A DNA stretch of 47,102 nucleotides from an uncultured Alloprevotella sp. GTDB taxonomy: Bacteria; Bacteroidota; Bacteroidia; Bacteroidales; Bacteroidaceae. This document shows, piece after piece, positions 16,827-24,816 of the stretch. The stretch is from contig CALUIN010000011.1 in assembly GCA_944320745.1 (NCBI GenBank), positions 1 through 47,102 on the forward strand, given 5' to 3'. Numbering within the stretch: the first letter of the stretch is position 1; every line of letters begins with the position of its first letter. The translations under genes were made by a program, and so were the position numbers. The notes beneath the pieces were generated by a model. That model did no database searches and was not told the origin of the DNA. It saw only the letters and a program-made list of their open reading frames with translations.

Positions 16827-16893
16827 CCCACAAGTGGGGAGGATACAAATCCGGCCCTTTCGCAGCGAGGTTTGTGTCCTCCCCACTTGTGGG
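16827..16893 (-). other. Long palindromic hairpin in the acpP-fabF gap
   Basis: A 23-bp arm at 16827-16849 pairs with 16871-16893 with one G-T wobble. Each arm itself contains a CCCACAAGTGGG-like small palindrome. The loop is about 21 bases. On the minus strand no U-tract follows, so it is more likely an mRNA processing or stability element, or a REP/MITE-type insertion, than a full terminator. It would leave extra acpP mRNA relative to fabF. Confidence 0.65.
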
Positions 16894-16922
16894 GGTGAGG
16901 GAACGTTAAAGTTGTTTCTTCC

Positions 16923-17162
16923 TTATTTGTTGACGTTGGCCTCGATGTAAGCGATGGCGTCGCCTACGGTGGAGATCTTCTCGGCCTGGTCGTCGGGGAT
17001 CGTGATCTTGAACTCCTTCTCGAACTCCATGATCAGCTCTACGGTGTCCAGGGAGTCTGCGCCCAGGTCGTTGGCGAAGCTGGCTTCATTCTTGACTTCT
17101 GCCTCGTCGACACTCAGTTTGTCCACGATGATCTGCTTTACTTTTTCTGCGATATCAGACAT
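16923..17162 (-). CDS. acpP: Acyl carrier protein
   Basis: A 79-residue acidic protein, [20 protein letters not shown]..., with the phosphopantetheine attachment motif [15 protein letters not shown] (the Ser of DSL). Length and helix pattern are standard. It carries growing acyl chains for FabF and for lipid A and phospholipid synthesis. First gene of the operon; a TACTTTTG box lies 52 bases upstream of the start. Confidence 0.98.
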   Translation of the reverse strand: MSDIAEKVKQIIVDKLSVDEAEVKNEASFANDLGADSLDTVELIMEFEKEFKITIPDDQAEKISTVGDAIAYIEANVNK

Positions 17163-17213
17163 AGTTTTCTGTTTTTTGAAGTTTGTGAAACTGTTTTTCT
17201 CGTTCTACGGCAG

Positions 17214-17221
17214 CAAAAGTA
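17214..17221 (-). promoter_or_regulatory. -7 box TACTTTTG of the acpP-fabF-rnc operon
   Basis: A minus-strand TACTTTTG matches TAnnTTTG, with a weaker CTTG about 21 bases upstream (17243-17246) in the -33 position. The leader to acpP is about 45 bases. Confidence 0.65.
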
Positions 17222-17328
17222 GGGATTATTCTGCAACCCTGCAAGGGTTTTGCCGAAAAAATCGGGTTTTTCTGCACATTATTCCCGTTTTTGTGCTTGC
17301 GTCGGGCCTTATGCGCCGCCGGCGGGGC

Positions 17329-18498
17329 TCAGCGGCAGACGGCGGTGGTGTCGATGAGCGTCTTGCCGCTCACGTCCGCCACGCGGTAGCGCAGGCGGCC
17401 GTCGGTGCAGTCAATGCGGGCGGCGCAGTGGCTGCCCTGCACCAGGACGGGGAAGTCCGCTTCGCTGCTGCCGGCGGGGTAGTGGGCGAAGTGGTGCGTG
17501 TGGCCGGAGACGAGCAGGTCCACGCCCTGGCCGCGCAGCACGGGGAGGAACTTGTCGATGGCGTCCTGCCAGCCGGCCCACGTGCCTTCCTCGCGCGAGC
17601 GGCCGTCCATGACGAGGGGGAAGTGGCAGACGACGATGCGGTAGCGCGCCTCCCGGAAGGCCTTGGAGCGCACCACGCGGCGCAGCCAGCGCGCCTGCTC
17701 GGAGCGGTAGGCGTCGAAGTCGGTCAGGCCGGCGTAGACGGGGTGCGTGTCGGCCTTGTCCTCGCCGCTGTCCAGGTAGACCAGGGCAATGTCGCCCAGG
17801 CGGCGCATGCCGTAGAGCCTGCCGCTGCGCGAGGGGAAGTAGGCGGGCAGCGTGCGGGCCAGGTCGCCGCGCGTCTCGTGGTTGCCGCGCACGTAGATGA
17901 AGGGCTTGGATGAGGCGAAGAGCTCCACGCTCTTGTCGATGAACGTGGCGAAGGGCTCCTCGCCGCCGCGCTCCATGTAGTTCATCATGTCGCCGGCGTA
18001 GACGAAGTCGGTGCACGTGGCGTAGTCGCACAGGCGCAGCAGCTTCTCCAGCCGGTCGGGGCGGGAGTGCATGTCGCTCACGACGAAGAGGGAGCCGCCC
18101 TGGCGGCGCGGGTCGGCCGTGCGGAAGGGGGTCCAGGCGGTCGACGTGCTGTCGCCGAAGGTCACCTTGTAGGGCTGGAATCCGGCGATTTCCTTAGCGC
18201 GGATGCGGTACTCGTAGGCCGTGCCGGGGCGCAGCGCGGCGGCGCGCACGGCGAAGAAGGTGGTGTCGGCGGCCTTCAGGCCGTAGGCCGACTGGGCGTA
18301 GGTGCGCACCGAGTCGGTCCCGGCGGGGCGCACGTCGACCAGGGCCAGGGCGCGGCGCGAGGTGTGGAATACGAAGGTGGCGGAGCGCGGACCGACGTCC
18401 TGCAGGTAGGGGCCGTGGTCCACGGTGAGTGTCTGGGCGGCGCAGGCGGCCGCCAGGCCGAGCGCGAGGCTCAGCGTGAGCAATGTCTTGCGGTACAT
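17329..18498 (-). CDS. Secreted metallophosphoesterase (purple-acid-phosphatase-like)
   Basis: A 389-residue protein with a signal peptide (MYRKTLLTLSLALGLAAACAAQ). A fibronectin-III-like domain follows (about 25-130; LTVDHGPYLQDVGPRSATF). Then comes a calcineurin-like metallophosphatase with the metal ligands in order: SDMHS, YAGDMMNY, RGNHETRG, VCHFPL, SGHTHHF. The layout matches PAP-type phosphatases that cleave phosphomonoesters or diesters in the periplasm. Monocistronic: a TAAATTTG -7 box is at 18556-18563 and acpP starts a separate transcript downstream. Substrate not predictable. Confidence 0.88.
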   Translation of the reverse strand: MYRKTLLTLSLALGLAAACAAQTLTVDHGPYLQDVGPRSATFVFHTSRRALALVDVRPAGTDSVRTYAQSAYGLKAADTTFFAVRAAALRPGTAYEYRIRAKEIAGFQPYKVTFGDSTSTAWTPFRTADPRRQGGSLFVVSDMHSRPDRLEKLLRLCDYATCTDFVYAGDMMNYMERGGEEPFATFIDKSVELFASSKPFIYVRGNHETRGDLARTLPAYFPSRSGRLYGMRRLGDIALVYLDSGEDKADTHPVYAGLTDFDAYRSEQARWLRRVVRSKAFREARYRIVVCHFPLVMDGRSREEGTWAGWQDAIDKFLPVLRGQGVDLLVSGHTHHFAHYPAGSSEADFPVLVQGSHCAARIDCTDGRLRYRVADVSGKTLIDTTAVCR

Positions 18499-18555
18499 GG
18501 TGGTTTAGGTTTGGGTAAAGGCTGTGCGGGCCGCGGCTCTTGCGGCCCGCCGGGG

Positions 18556-18563
18556 CAAATTTA
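18556..18563 (-). promoter_or_regulatory. -7 box TAAATTTG for the metallophosphoesterase
   Basis: A minus-strand TAAATTTG fits TAnnTTTG about 58 bases before the start codon. Confidence 0.5.
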
Positions 18564-18602
18564 GGGAAAAATCCGCAGCCGCCGTTCCGGCGTGCCGTTT
18601 AT

Positions 18603-18637
18603 GTGAAAAAAATCCCCGCGGCCGGCTGGCCGCGGGG
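18603..18637 (-). terminator. Terminator of the PCMD surface operon
   Basis: A perfect 10-bp stem CCCCGCGGCC/GGCCGCGGGG (18614-18623 with 18628-18637) and a tetraloop. On the minus strand it is followed by ATTTTTTTTC. It lies 40 bases after the operon's last stop. Confidence 0.9.
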
Positions 18638-18676
18638 ACGGTATGGGGGTCGGGGCGCGCCGGGGGCGCGGCCTTT

Positions 18677-20221
18677 TTACTTTACGAGCACTTTCTCTCC
18701 GTTCACCACGTAGACGCCTGCGGGCAGGCCCTGGAGCGAGCCGTTGCTTACCTTGACGCCCTGCAGGTTGTAGACGGCGCCTGCGGTCTGGCCCTCCGTC
18801 TGCACGCCGCCGATGCCGCTCGTCGTGGAGAAGTTCAGGGTGTAGACGGTCTGGTTCGCGGGGTTCACGGCGAAGTCGTTGCCCTTGACGGTGATGGTCA
18901 GCGCGCCCGTCTTCTCGTCGTAGGCCGGCTCGGCCGTGGCGCCGGCGCCCTTGAGGGTGTAGCTCAGCTTGGCGGGGTCGTATTCTACGTTGGCCACGTC
19001 GTAGGTGGTCTTGTTCTCGCTGAAGGCGATTTCGGCGCCTTCATAGGCGAGGGCGCTCAGCGTGCTGTAGTAGGTGAAGACGACGTTGTCCACCACGAGC
19101 GTGTCGTTGGCTGAGCCGCCGGGTACGGGGTTCGTCGTGAAGGAGGCGAGCATCCACTGCTCGGCGGGCTGGTCCTGGCGGTAGGTGAAGTCGGCCTCGA
19201 AGTGCTGCCACTCGCCCTTGGTGTCGGGCATGAGGATGGCGGCCTCGCCGACGAGGTTCTCCTCCAGGCCTTCGTAGTAGTTGCCGTTGGCGTCGAGGTC
19301 CGGGTCGCGGTAGTCCACGTCGCCGTGGAGGATGAAGCGGCCGCGGCCGTTCTCGGAGCCGCCGGAGATGAAGCGGGCGTCGCAGGACACCTTGTCCGGC
19401 CGGCCGGCGAAGAGGAGCTTCTTGCCGGAGGCGTTGTAGTTGGCGGCGTCGGCGGGCGACATGCTGCCCATCATGATGGTGCCGGTGGTCAGGTTGCCGT
19501 TGGCGCTGGCAATGCCGAATATGGAGGCGGAGTGGATCATGACGGCCGAAGTGCTGTTATAGCCGGCCACGCGCTTGGGGGCGGGGGACATGCCGCCCGC
19601 CCAATTGTATTCGCCGCCTGCGCTCTCGAAGCTGGACCATACGTCGTAGGGCGTGGTCTCTGTGGTCCAGCCTTCGAATCCGGGGTCGGCAAACTGGTAG
19701 ATGCCGGCCGTGGGCTGGGGATTGGGCGTGTCGCCGCCCTGGCCGCCTTGCCGGACGGTGTTGATGCGCACGTAGATGGGCGTTTCGGCGCCGGGGCCCT
19801 GCACCCATACGATGTCGATGCTGGCCACGAGGCTGTCGCCCTTAATGTAGCTGCTGTTCTCGTTGAGGCTGACGCGGGCCTGGATGGCGCCGCCGGCCAG
19901 CGACATGTCCACCGGCTCGTTGTCGGCGAAGCGGTAGTTCTCGCCGTCGGCCACGAGGCCGATGCCGCTCAGGGCGATGTCGCCCACGGGGATGCCCTGC
20001 ATCTGGAAGTCGTTGAGCAGGAAGTCGACGGTGCCTTCCGCCTCGCCGGCGGCCAGTTCCACGTCGGTCTGCATGAGCGGCTGGGCGTCGGAGCCCACGG
20101 GCGTCATGAAGGAGAGGTAGAGGTCGCCCGAGTAGGTGCCGGCCACGTCGGCCGCGTTTTGTGCGGCGGCCGGCGTGCACAGGGCCGCGAGCGACAGGAT
20201 GGAGAGTAGGATTTTCTTCAT
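18677..20221 (-). CDS. Secreted calycin-like / PCMD-domain protein with a C-terminal sorting-type tail
   Basis: A 514-residue protein with a signal peptide (MKKILLSILSLAALCTPAAAQ). A lipocalin-like beta-barrel domain of the calycin-like type follows (about 22-160; AGTYSGDLYLSFMTPVG). A PCMD-type jelly-roll (about 170-400; FADPGFEGWTTE, NSTSAVMIHSASI, WQHFEADFTYR) and a linker carry on to the end VYNLQGVKVSNGSLQGLPAG...GEKVLVK. That tail resembles the C-terminal secretion/anchoring tails (T9SS type A-like) of Bacteroidales surface proteins. Last gene of a three-gene operon with a PCMD lipoprotein and a barrel; a glycan-related surface role is inferred. Confidence 0.8.
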   Translation of the reverse strand: MKKILLSILSLAALCTPAAAQNAADVAGTYSGDLYLSFMTPVGSDAQPLMQTDVELAAGEAEGTVDFLLNDFQMQGIPVGDIALSGIGLVADGENYRFADNEPVDMSLAGGAIQARVSLNENSSYIKGDSLVASIDIVWVQGPGAETPIYVRINTVRQGGQGGDTPNPQPTAGIYQFADPGFEGWTTETTPYDVWSSFESAGGEYNWAGGMSPAPKRVAGYNSTSAVMIHSASIFGIASANGNLTTGTIMMGSMSPADAANYNASGKKLLFAGRPDKVSCDARFISGGSENGRGRFILHGDVDYRDPDLDANGNYYEGLEENLVGEAAILMPDTKGEWQHFEADFTYRQDQPAEQWMLASFTTNPVPGGSANDTLVVDNVVFTYYSTLSALAYEGAEIAFSENKTTYDVANVEYDPAKLSYTLKGAGATAEPAYDEKTGALTITVKGNDFAVNPANQTVYTLNFSTTSGIGGVQTEGQTAGAVYNLQGVKVSNGSLQGLPAGVYVVNGEKVLVK

Positions 20222-20281
20222 GTGTTTGTTGTTTTGATGGTGATTATGTTTGGATTTTTATTCGGTAATTCTTGTCCCGTT

Positions 20282-21064
20282 TCAGAACAGGTAGGCGAAC
20301 CCGAGCGTGCCGTAGACGGGGTAGAGGGCGAAGGTGACGCTCTCGAAGTCGGAGGGGAATATGCCGTTGAGTCCCCACTGCAGGTTGGCGAACACGCACA
20401 GGTGCTTGTAGGCCTTGAACTCGCCGCCGGCCTGCAGGCCCCAGTGGAAGTGGCGCAGCGAGGAGGAGAAGTCGTACGTGGCGCGGGATACCTCGGCCTT
20501 TTCGCCCGTGGGGTTCTGGTCGCGGATGTAGCCGTCGTAGGCTTCGCCGGTGAACGAGCCGTTGTACATGTAGGAGAAGTAGGGGCCGGCGGCGACGCTC
20601 CAGCGGTCGTTGATGGCGTAGGTGGCCAGCAGGGGGAACGTGAGGTAGCTGTTGTTTACCTTGGTCTTGACGTGTCCCGTCCAGGCGCCCATGATGCGGC
20701 CCGAGCCGTCGGCGTTGACGGCCTCCATGTGGTAGTTTTTCACGGTGGCGTCGGTGCTCATGCCTTTCGACTCGAGGCGGATGCCGACCATGATGCCCCA
20801 GCGGCTGTCGTCGATGCGCTTGTGGGCGTTGCCCTCGATGGCGAGGTTGAAGGTGGGGCTGTATTTGTCGATTTTGCGGATTTCGCGCGGCAGGGGCAGG
20901 GGTGTGGTCCCGCCCACGTTGAATCCGGCGCTCAGCCTTACGTGCCAGCCCTTGAGGGCGGCGCGCAGCAGGTTGTCGTCGCGGTCGCGGGGCTGTGTGC
21001 CGTTGTCGGCGGCGGCGGCCAGGGCCAGGCAGGCCGCGGCGGTCAGGGTGAGTATCTTTTTCAT
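20282..21064 (-). CDS. PorT-like outer-membrane beta-barrel protein
   Basis: A 260-residue protein with a signal peptide (MKKILTLTAAACLALAAAA), amphipathic beta strands throughout (WHVRLSAGFNVGG, WGIMVGIRLESKG, WSVAAGPYFSYMY) and a terminal aromatic strand GTLGFAYLF, the outer-membrane-insertion signature. It fits the outer-membrane beta-barrel (OMP_b-brl/PorT) group. Sixty bases separate it from the next gene and 57 from the preceding one, so it is co-transcribed with the PCMD proteins. No pore specificity can be read. Confidence 0.82.
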   Translation of the reverse strand: MKKILTLTAAACLALAAAADNGTQPRDRDDNLLRAALKGWHVRLSAGFNVGGTTPLPLPREIRKIDKYSPTFNLAIEGNAHKRIDDSRWGIMVGIRLESKGMSTDATVKNYHMEAVNADGSGRIMGAWTGHVKTKVNNSYLTFPLLATYAINDRWSVAAGPYFSYMYNGSFTGEAYDGYIRDQNPTGEKAEVSRATYDFSSSLRHFHWGLQAGGEFKAYKHLCVFANLQWGLNGIFPSDFESVTFALYPVYGTLGFAYLF

Positions 21065-21121
21065 GTCGTCAGGTCTCTCGTTGCGTTTGTGGCGCGGGTG
21101 CGGGGTGCGGTGCGCGGGCCC

Positions 21122-22273
21122 TTACTCCTCGCCCTCCCATACGATGCGGATTTCGTCCACGTAGAGCGTGCTGCCCACGGCGCCCTCGAAGTAGGCGCCC
21201 TGCCGGCTCGAGGTCATCACCACGGCGATGGCGTAGCCGTCGGCGCGCAGGCGCTCCTCGTCGAAGGTCTTGCCGTTCATGGGGCGGAACGGTTCGCTGA
21301 AGAAGGTCCAGTCCGCCGGTTCGCCCGGCTCGTCGATGCGTGCCATCGAGACGATGCGGTCCGACGTGAGGACGTCGTCGCCGTTGAGCGACATGAAGTT
21401 GGAGGGGTCTACCTCGTAGAGCACGGCGTAGATGTCGCACGTGTCGTGGAGTTCGGGGCGCACGTTCTGGTCCTTGTCTGTGAAGACGGGGCCGGCCGTG
21501 TACTTGTAGTAGCCCTCCAGGCGCAGGGGCCGGCCGCCCACGAGCTGCATGCCGAAGTGGGTGGCCTGGCGGGGGAACTGCATGGCATACTGCGTGCGGA
21601 ACTCGCCGATGAACAGGTTGCCGGCGGCGATGGGCATGCCCACGCCCTGTCCGAAGAAGCCCGTGTCGCGCGTGGTGAGCTTCACGCAGTTGCCCTTCAC
21701 GCCCAGGGCGTAGGAGGTCGTGGGGTAGTCCGCCGCCGTGCGGCCCATGCCCGTCAGGGCGAAGCCCGGGTTGCCCGAGGCCCAGTAGTCGCGGCGGGGG
21801 TTGTCGGTGTCGGCCGTGTCCGTCTCGTACCACACGTGGTAGCGCCCGGTGGGGTCCAGCTCGTAGTGCTCGAAGCTGCAGCGGCTGATGGGCTGGGGGT
21901 AGTTGAAGGCCACGGTGTAGTCCTTCGCCCAGAGGCCGTCCTCGGAGTGGGCCGTGTAGACCTGCGGCGAGGAGAAGTCGCGCATCACGCCGTTGGCCGT
22001 CACTTCGCCGCCGTCGGCGCGCATGGTCAGCCGCGCTCCCGGCGTCAGGGTGAAGAGCGGGTCGAGCTGCGTGCGGTCCGTCCCCTTCTGGATGTTGAAG
22101 GCCACGTGGTCGTTCGTCACGATGGGCCGCCCGATGAGTATGCTGCGGTGCCGGGCAATCCATGCGGAGTCCACACCCGTGATGTCGCACTCGGCGTTGA
22201 GCGCTTCCTCCTTGATGCACGAGGTGAGCAGGCCCAGACAGGCGGCGACGGCTGCAAACCACTTTGTTCTCAT
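21122..22273 (-). CDS. PCMD-domain lipoprotein
   Basis: A 383-residue protein whose N-terminus MRTKWFAAVAACLGLLTSC is a lipoprotein signal with Cys19 as the acylation site. A short N-terminal domain (about 20-115) precedes a PCMD-like jelly-roll (RDYWASGNPGFALTGMG, YALGVKGNCVKLTTRDTG, GMPIAAGNLFIGEF, LEGYYKYTAGPVF), ending YVDEIRIVWEGEE. The family (PF13201, putative carbohydrate metabolism domain) is found on Bacteroidales cell surfaces. First gene of the 22273-18677 operon, with a TAATTTTG -7 box at 22329-22336. Confidence 0.85.
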   Translation of the reverse strand: MRTKWFAAVAACLGLLTSCIKEEALNAECDITGVDSAWIARHRSILIGRPIVTNDHVAFNIQKGTDRTQLDPLFTLTPGARLTMRADGGEVTANGVMRDFSSPQVYTAHSEDGLWAKDYTVAFNYPQPISRCSFEHYELDPTGRYHVWYETDTADTDNPRRDYWASGNPGFALTGMGRTAADYPTTSYALGVKGNCVKLTTRDTGFFGQGVGMPIAAGNLFIGEFRTQYAMQFPRQATHFGMQLVGGRPLRLEGYYKYTAGPVFTDKDQNVRPELHDTCDIYAVLYEVDPSNFMSLNGDDVLTSDRIVSMARIDEPGEPADWTFFSEPFRPMNGKTFDEERLRADGYAIAVVMTSSRQGAYFEGAVGSTLYVDEIRIVWEGEE

Positions 22274-22328
22274 GTGTGAAACTTTAGTCTTGCTGTGCAG
22301 AATGATGAATGCGAAAATTTTCCGGCTG

Positions 22329-22336
22329 CAAAATTA
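22329..22336 (-). promoter_or_regulatory. -7 box TAATTTTG of the PCMD operon
   Basis: A minus-strand TAATTTTG fits TAnnTTTG, 56 bases before the lipoprotein start, in an A/T-rich island. No -33 TTTG is at the right distance. Confidence 0.5.
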
Positions 22337-22428
22337 CAAAAAAAACTGTCGGACCCTTGTGTTTTTTTGACAAAAACGAAATAGCGGCCTGTTTTGGTGC
22401 CCCGCAGGCCAGCCCCTGCGGCGGCGGC

Positions 22429-23436
22429 CTACGACTGCCGCAGGCGGCGCTCCAGCGTGTCGGCCAGGCGGCCGAAGGGGCGGTCGAGCAGCAGGCGGCG
22501 GCACATCTCGGCCGCCACGGCGGCAGCCAGGCAGAGGCCCGTGGCCCCCAGCGCCGCCAGCCCGTAGAGCGGGCTCTGCGTGAGCCCCGCGAGCCACGGC
22601 TGCAGGAAGGCCAGCACCACGCTGTTCACCAGATAGAGCGGGAAGGCGAAGCCCGCCACGTAGTTCCACGCCGGCGAGGGCGCCGGGTGCCAGCGCTCGA
22701 AGCAGCGGAACAGGGCCACGGCCGCCAGGACGACCAGCACGTCGTTGTCCCGCGCGAAGCGGGTCGTCAGGCTGTCCGTGGCCTGCAGCACGGCGGCGCC
22801 CAGCGCCCACAGGGCCAGGCAGCAGCCCGCCGCCACCCACGCCGCGCGGCGGCCCAGCCAGCGCGGGAAGCCGTAGCGCCGCAGGTAGCGCCCCAGCAGG
22901 TAGACCAGCGTGAAGTTCACCAGCCCCTTGCCCAGGTCGTTCTGGATTTCCGCCCCCAGCAGCGTGGGCGCCACGACGAAGAAGAAGGCCCACACCCCCA
23001 GCAGCGACTCCAGGCTGCGCCTCGCAAGCACTTCCGGCACGCGGTTGAGCCAGGGCGAGAAGCAGAGCAGCACCACGTAGCACGTCATGAACCAGTACTT
23101 GCGCGAGAGCAGGGGGAAGACGGCCGCCCGCACTTCCGCCCCGCTGAGCGGGTGGCCCAGAAAAGCCAGCTCCACGGCGTAGGACGCCACGGAGTACGTC
23201 CACACCACGAGCACCAGGCGCAGCAGCTTGCCCCACCCGAAGCGCACGCCGAACCAGCCCGAGATGAGCACGAAGAGGCTCACGCCCGTGTTGCCCACCG
23301 CGTTGACGGCCAGCAGCAGCTGCCGGTTGAGCGGGTCGGTCGTGTGGAAGGCGTAGCCCCAGGCGTGCATCAGGACGATGAGCAGGATGCTCACGATGCG
23401 CAGCACTTCGAAGTTGGTATGGCGGAGCGGTTTCAT
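22429..23436 (-). CDS. Acyltransferase-3 family integral membrane protein
   Basis: A 335-residue polytopic protein, MKPLRHTNFEVLRIVSILLIVLMHAWGY, with the conserved Arg and His of acyltransferase-3 enzymes in its first helix, then about nine further hydrophobic spans (VSLFVLISGWFGVRFGWGKLL; SRKYWFMTCYVVLLCFSPWLN). Family members O-acetylate or O-acylate envelope polysaccharides from the cytoplasmic side. I start at ATG 23434-23436; the open frame continues upstream but is low-complexity leader sequence. The promoter at 23579-23609 supports this. Substrate unknown. Confidence 0.87.
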   Translation of the reverse strand: MKPLRHTNFEVLRIVSILLIVLMHAWGYAFHTTDPLNRQLLLAVNAVGNTGVSLFVLISGWFGVRFGWGKLLRLVLVVWTYSVASYAVELAFLGHPLSGAEVRAAVFPLLSRKYWFMTCYVVLLCFSPWLNRVPEVLARRSLESLLGVWAFFFVVAPTLLGAEIQNDLGKGLVNFTLVYLLGRYLRRYGFPRWLGRRAAWVAAGCCLALWALGAAVLQATDSLTTRFARDNDVLVVLAAVALFRCFERWHPAPSPAWNYVAGFAFPLYLVNSVVLAFLQPWLAGLTQSPLYGLAALGATGLCLAAAVAAEMCRRLLLDRPFGRLADTLERRLRQS

Positions 23437-23454
23437 CAGGGAAAAGTCTTTGGT

Positions 23455-23544
23455 CCCGCCGCGCGGGAATAAGCCCCCGCGCGGCGGGGATAGGGCGCGG
23501 CGCGGCGGGCCTTGGCCCCGTGCGCGCCCGGCCGGGGCCAAGGC
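23455..23544 (-). other. Two perfect GC hairpins in the acyltransferase leader
   Basis: CCCGCCGCGCGGG (23455-23467) pairs with 23476-23488 (13 bp), and GCCTTGGCCCCG (23509-23520) pairs with 23533-23544 (12 bp). Both lie in the roughly 140-base 5' leader, the first ending 18 bases before the start codon, so they may limit translation. No U-tract follows either. Confidence 0.6.
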
Positions 23545-23578
23545 GGCGCGTTTTCCGGCCGCCGCGGCCCCACGGTGG

Positions 23579-23609
23579 CAAAGATACGGAAAGGCGGGGG
23601 GAATGCAAA
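23579..23609 (-). promoter_or_regulatory. Full Bacteroidota promoter TTTG-N19-TATCTTTG
   Basis: On the minus strand, TTTG (23606-23609) and TATCTTTG (23579-23586) are separated by 19 bases, the consensus spacing. It drives the acyltransferase gene. Confidence 0.85.
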
Positions 23610-23709
23610 GGGGAAACGTAGTTTTTCCTTTCATTTCCGGGCCGCATCCTGTCTGCGCGAAGACAAAGATACGCAAAAATATTCTTTCCGGCAGCCTGCC
23701 CGTTTGCCG

Positions 23710-23748
23710 CTCCCCTTCCCTGCCGCCCGGGCCGGCAGGGAAGGGGAG
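23710..23748. other. Perfect 16-bp hairpin in a divergent intergenic region
   Basis: CTCCCCTTCCCTGCCG (23710-23725) pairs with 23733-23748 over a 7-base loop. The 468-base gap is divergent (acyltransferase left, membrane protein right), so no known gene needs a terminator here. On the plus strand T-rich sequence (GGTTTTTATTTTTAAC) follows about 10 bases later. It may end an unannotated small transcript. Apart from promoters and the leader hairpins I see nothing else in this gap. Confidence 0.5.
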
Positions 23749-23904
23749 AATATGCGCCGGTTTTTATTTTTAACAGAATTTTCCGGGCTGATATTTTGTT
23801 ATGTCCTTGAAAAAGATTTTTTTTGCAGTTTAGTACACACCTATTCTATATAGGCAAGGTGTTCATACCTATTTTTGTTTAACCGCATAAATAAATACAG
23901 GAAA

Positions 23905-24369
23905 ATGAAAACCAAATCCAAAACGCTTCAGTTTCTTGCCGTGGCGGGCATAGCGCTTGTTGTGTTCCTGGCCACGAGCTGGGTCAACGCTTTCTCGCTG
24001 GCTGCCTCCACGTGGGGGCAGGCCGTGTGCTTCTTCGCCCTGACGTGGTATCTTGCCGCGCGGCTGGAGGGCCGCCTGTCAGCCGTGGCCGTCGTCCTGG
24101 CCGTCGCCCTGGGCCGCGTGCTGCCCGAGGTGCCGGTGCGCATCGTCGACTTCCCCGGGACGTACTATTCGTTCATCATCCTGTTCGTGTGCTTCTGTGC
24201 CATCATCCTGGGCGCCCTCTGCCAGCGGCAGCGGTGCACGGCGGTCTACGCGCTCACGATCGTGCTGATGCTCCTGCTCAACACGGTGGCCCTGCGCGTG
24301 TGGGACAATGCCTACTGCGACCGCACGGGCCGCGTGGCCGTGGCCACGACGCCGCAGGACCGTCCGTGA
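23905..24369 (+). CDS. Small integral membrane protein of unknown function
   Basis: A 154-residue protein from ATG 23905 (MKTKSKTLQFLAVAGIALVVFL). An in-frame TTG start at 23875 is possible, but it lies within a TATTTTTG promoter-like element. About four to five hydrophobic spans occur (17-37, 40-60, 65-82, 95-117, 122-140), with cysteines in FVCFCAIILGALCQRQRC. I recognise no family. The 60 bases upstream are A/T-rich with a CCTATTCTATATAGG palindrome, unlike the GC-rich surroundings. A strong hairpin terminator follows the gene. Confidence 0.7.
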   Translation: MKTKSKTLQFLAVAGIALVVFLATSWVNAFSLAASTWGQAVCFFALTWYLAARLEGRLSAVAVVLAVALGRVLPEVPVRIVDFPGTYYSFIILFVCFCAIILGALCQRQRCTAVYALTIVLMLLLNTVALRVWDNAYCDRTGRVAVATTPQDRP

Positions 24370-24393
24370 GGCGCCCCTCTACGCTCCTTTCCC

Positions 24394-24437
24394 GTCCCCG
24401 CCACGCGCCCCTTGCCGGGCCGCGTGGCGGGGACTTT
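24394..24437 (+). terminator. Hairpin terminator after the small membrane protein gene
   Basis: GTCCCCGCCACGCG (24394-24407) pairs perfectly with 24421-24434 over 13 bases and is followed by TTTCCGTG. It starts 25 bases after the stop codon. Confidence 0.75.
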
Positions 24438-24449
24438 CCGTGTGGCGGG

Positions 24450-24481
24450 GTTGCCGCGGCGGCGGATATTTCGTACTTTTG
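24450..24481 (+). promoter_or_regulatory. Promoter GTTG-N20-TACTTTTG for the first LysO-like pair
   Basis: TACTTTTG (24474-24481) is a consensus -7 box, with GTTG (24450-24453) 20 bases upstream as a near-match to the -33 TTTG. The leader to the first gene is about 50 bases. Confidence 0.7.
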
Positions 24482-24537
24482 CGGCGCCCGCGCGGGGATT
24501 TTCCGTGCGGCGCAACTGCAAAAAAAGTCATTCCAGC

Positions 24538-24816
24538 ATGTTCCGCATACTGTTTCTGCTTGTCCTCGGCGCCGGCGTGGGCTACGCGCTGCGCCGCGTG
24601 GCGGCCGTCCGGCGGGTGGACCGCACGGTCCGCCTCACCGTGTGTTTCCTCCTGTTCCTCTTCGGCGTGGCCCTGGGCGAAAACCGTGAGCTGCTGGGGC
24701 AGATAGGCCGCGTCGGCGGGGAGGCGGCGGCCGTGGCCCTGGCGGGCGCGGCCGGGAGCTTCGGGGCGGCGTGCCTGCTGCGGCGCATGGAGCGGCGGAA
24801 AGGAGGGCGGCCATGA
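24538..24816 (+). CDS. LysO-type exporter, N-terminal subunit (copy 1)
   Basis: A 92-residue membrane protein, MFRILFLLVLGAGVGYALRR, with a second and third hydrophobic span (LTVCFLLFLFGVALGENREL; AAVALAGAAGSFGAACLL). It matches the N-terminal part of the Lys_export/LysO (YbjE, DUF340) fold, which Bacteroidota often encode as two polypeptides. Its stop overlaps the start of the C-terminal subunit (ATGA at 24813-24816), so the two are coupled. LysO in enterobacteria exports lysine; the substrate here is inferred. It is closely similar in length and sequence to 25935-26213. Confidence 0.85.
   Translation: MFRILFLLVLGAGVGYALRRVAAVRRVDRTVRLTVCFLLFLFGVALGENRELLGQIGRVGGEAAAVALAGAAGSFGAACLLRRMERRKGGRP

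Noticed and set aside
20222-20281. Separate promoter before the calycin/PCMD gene
   Set aside because: No TAnnTTTG in the gap and spacing fits an operon with the barrel gene.
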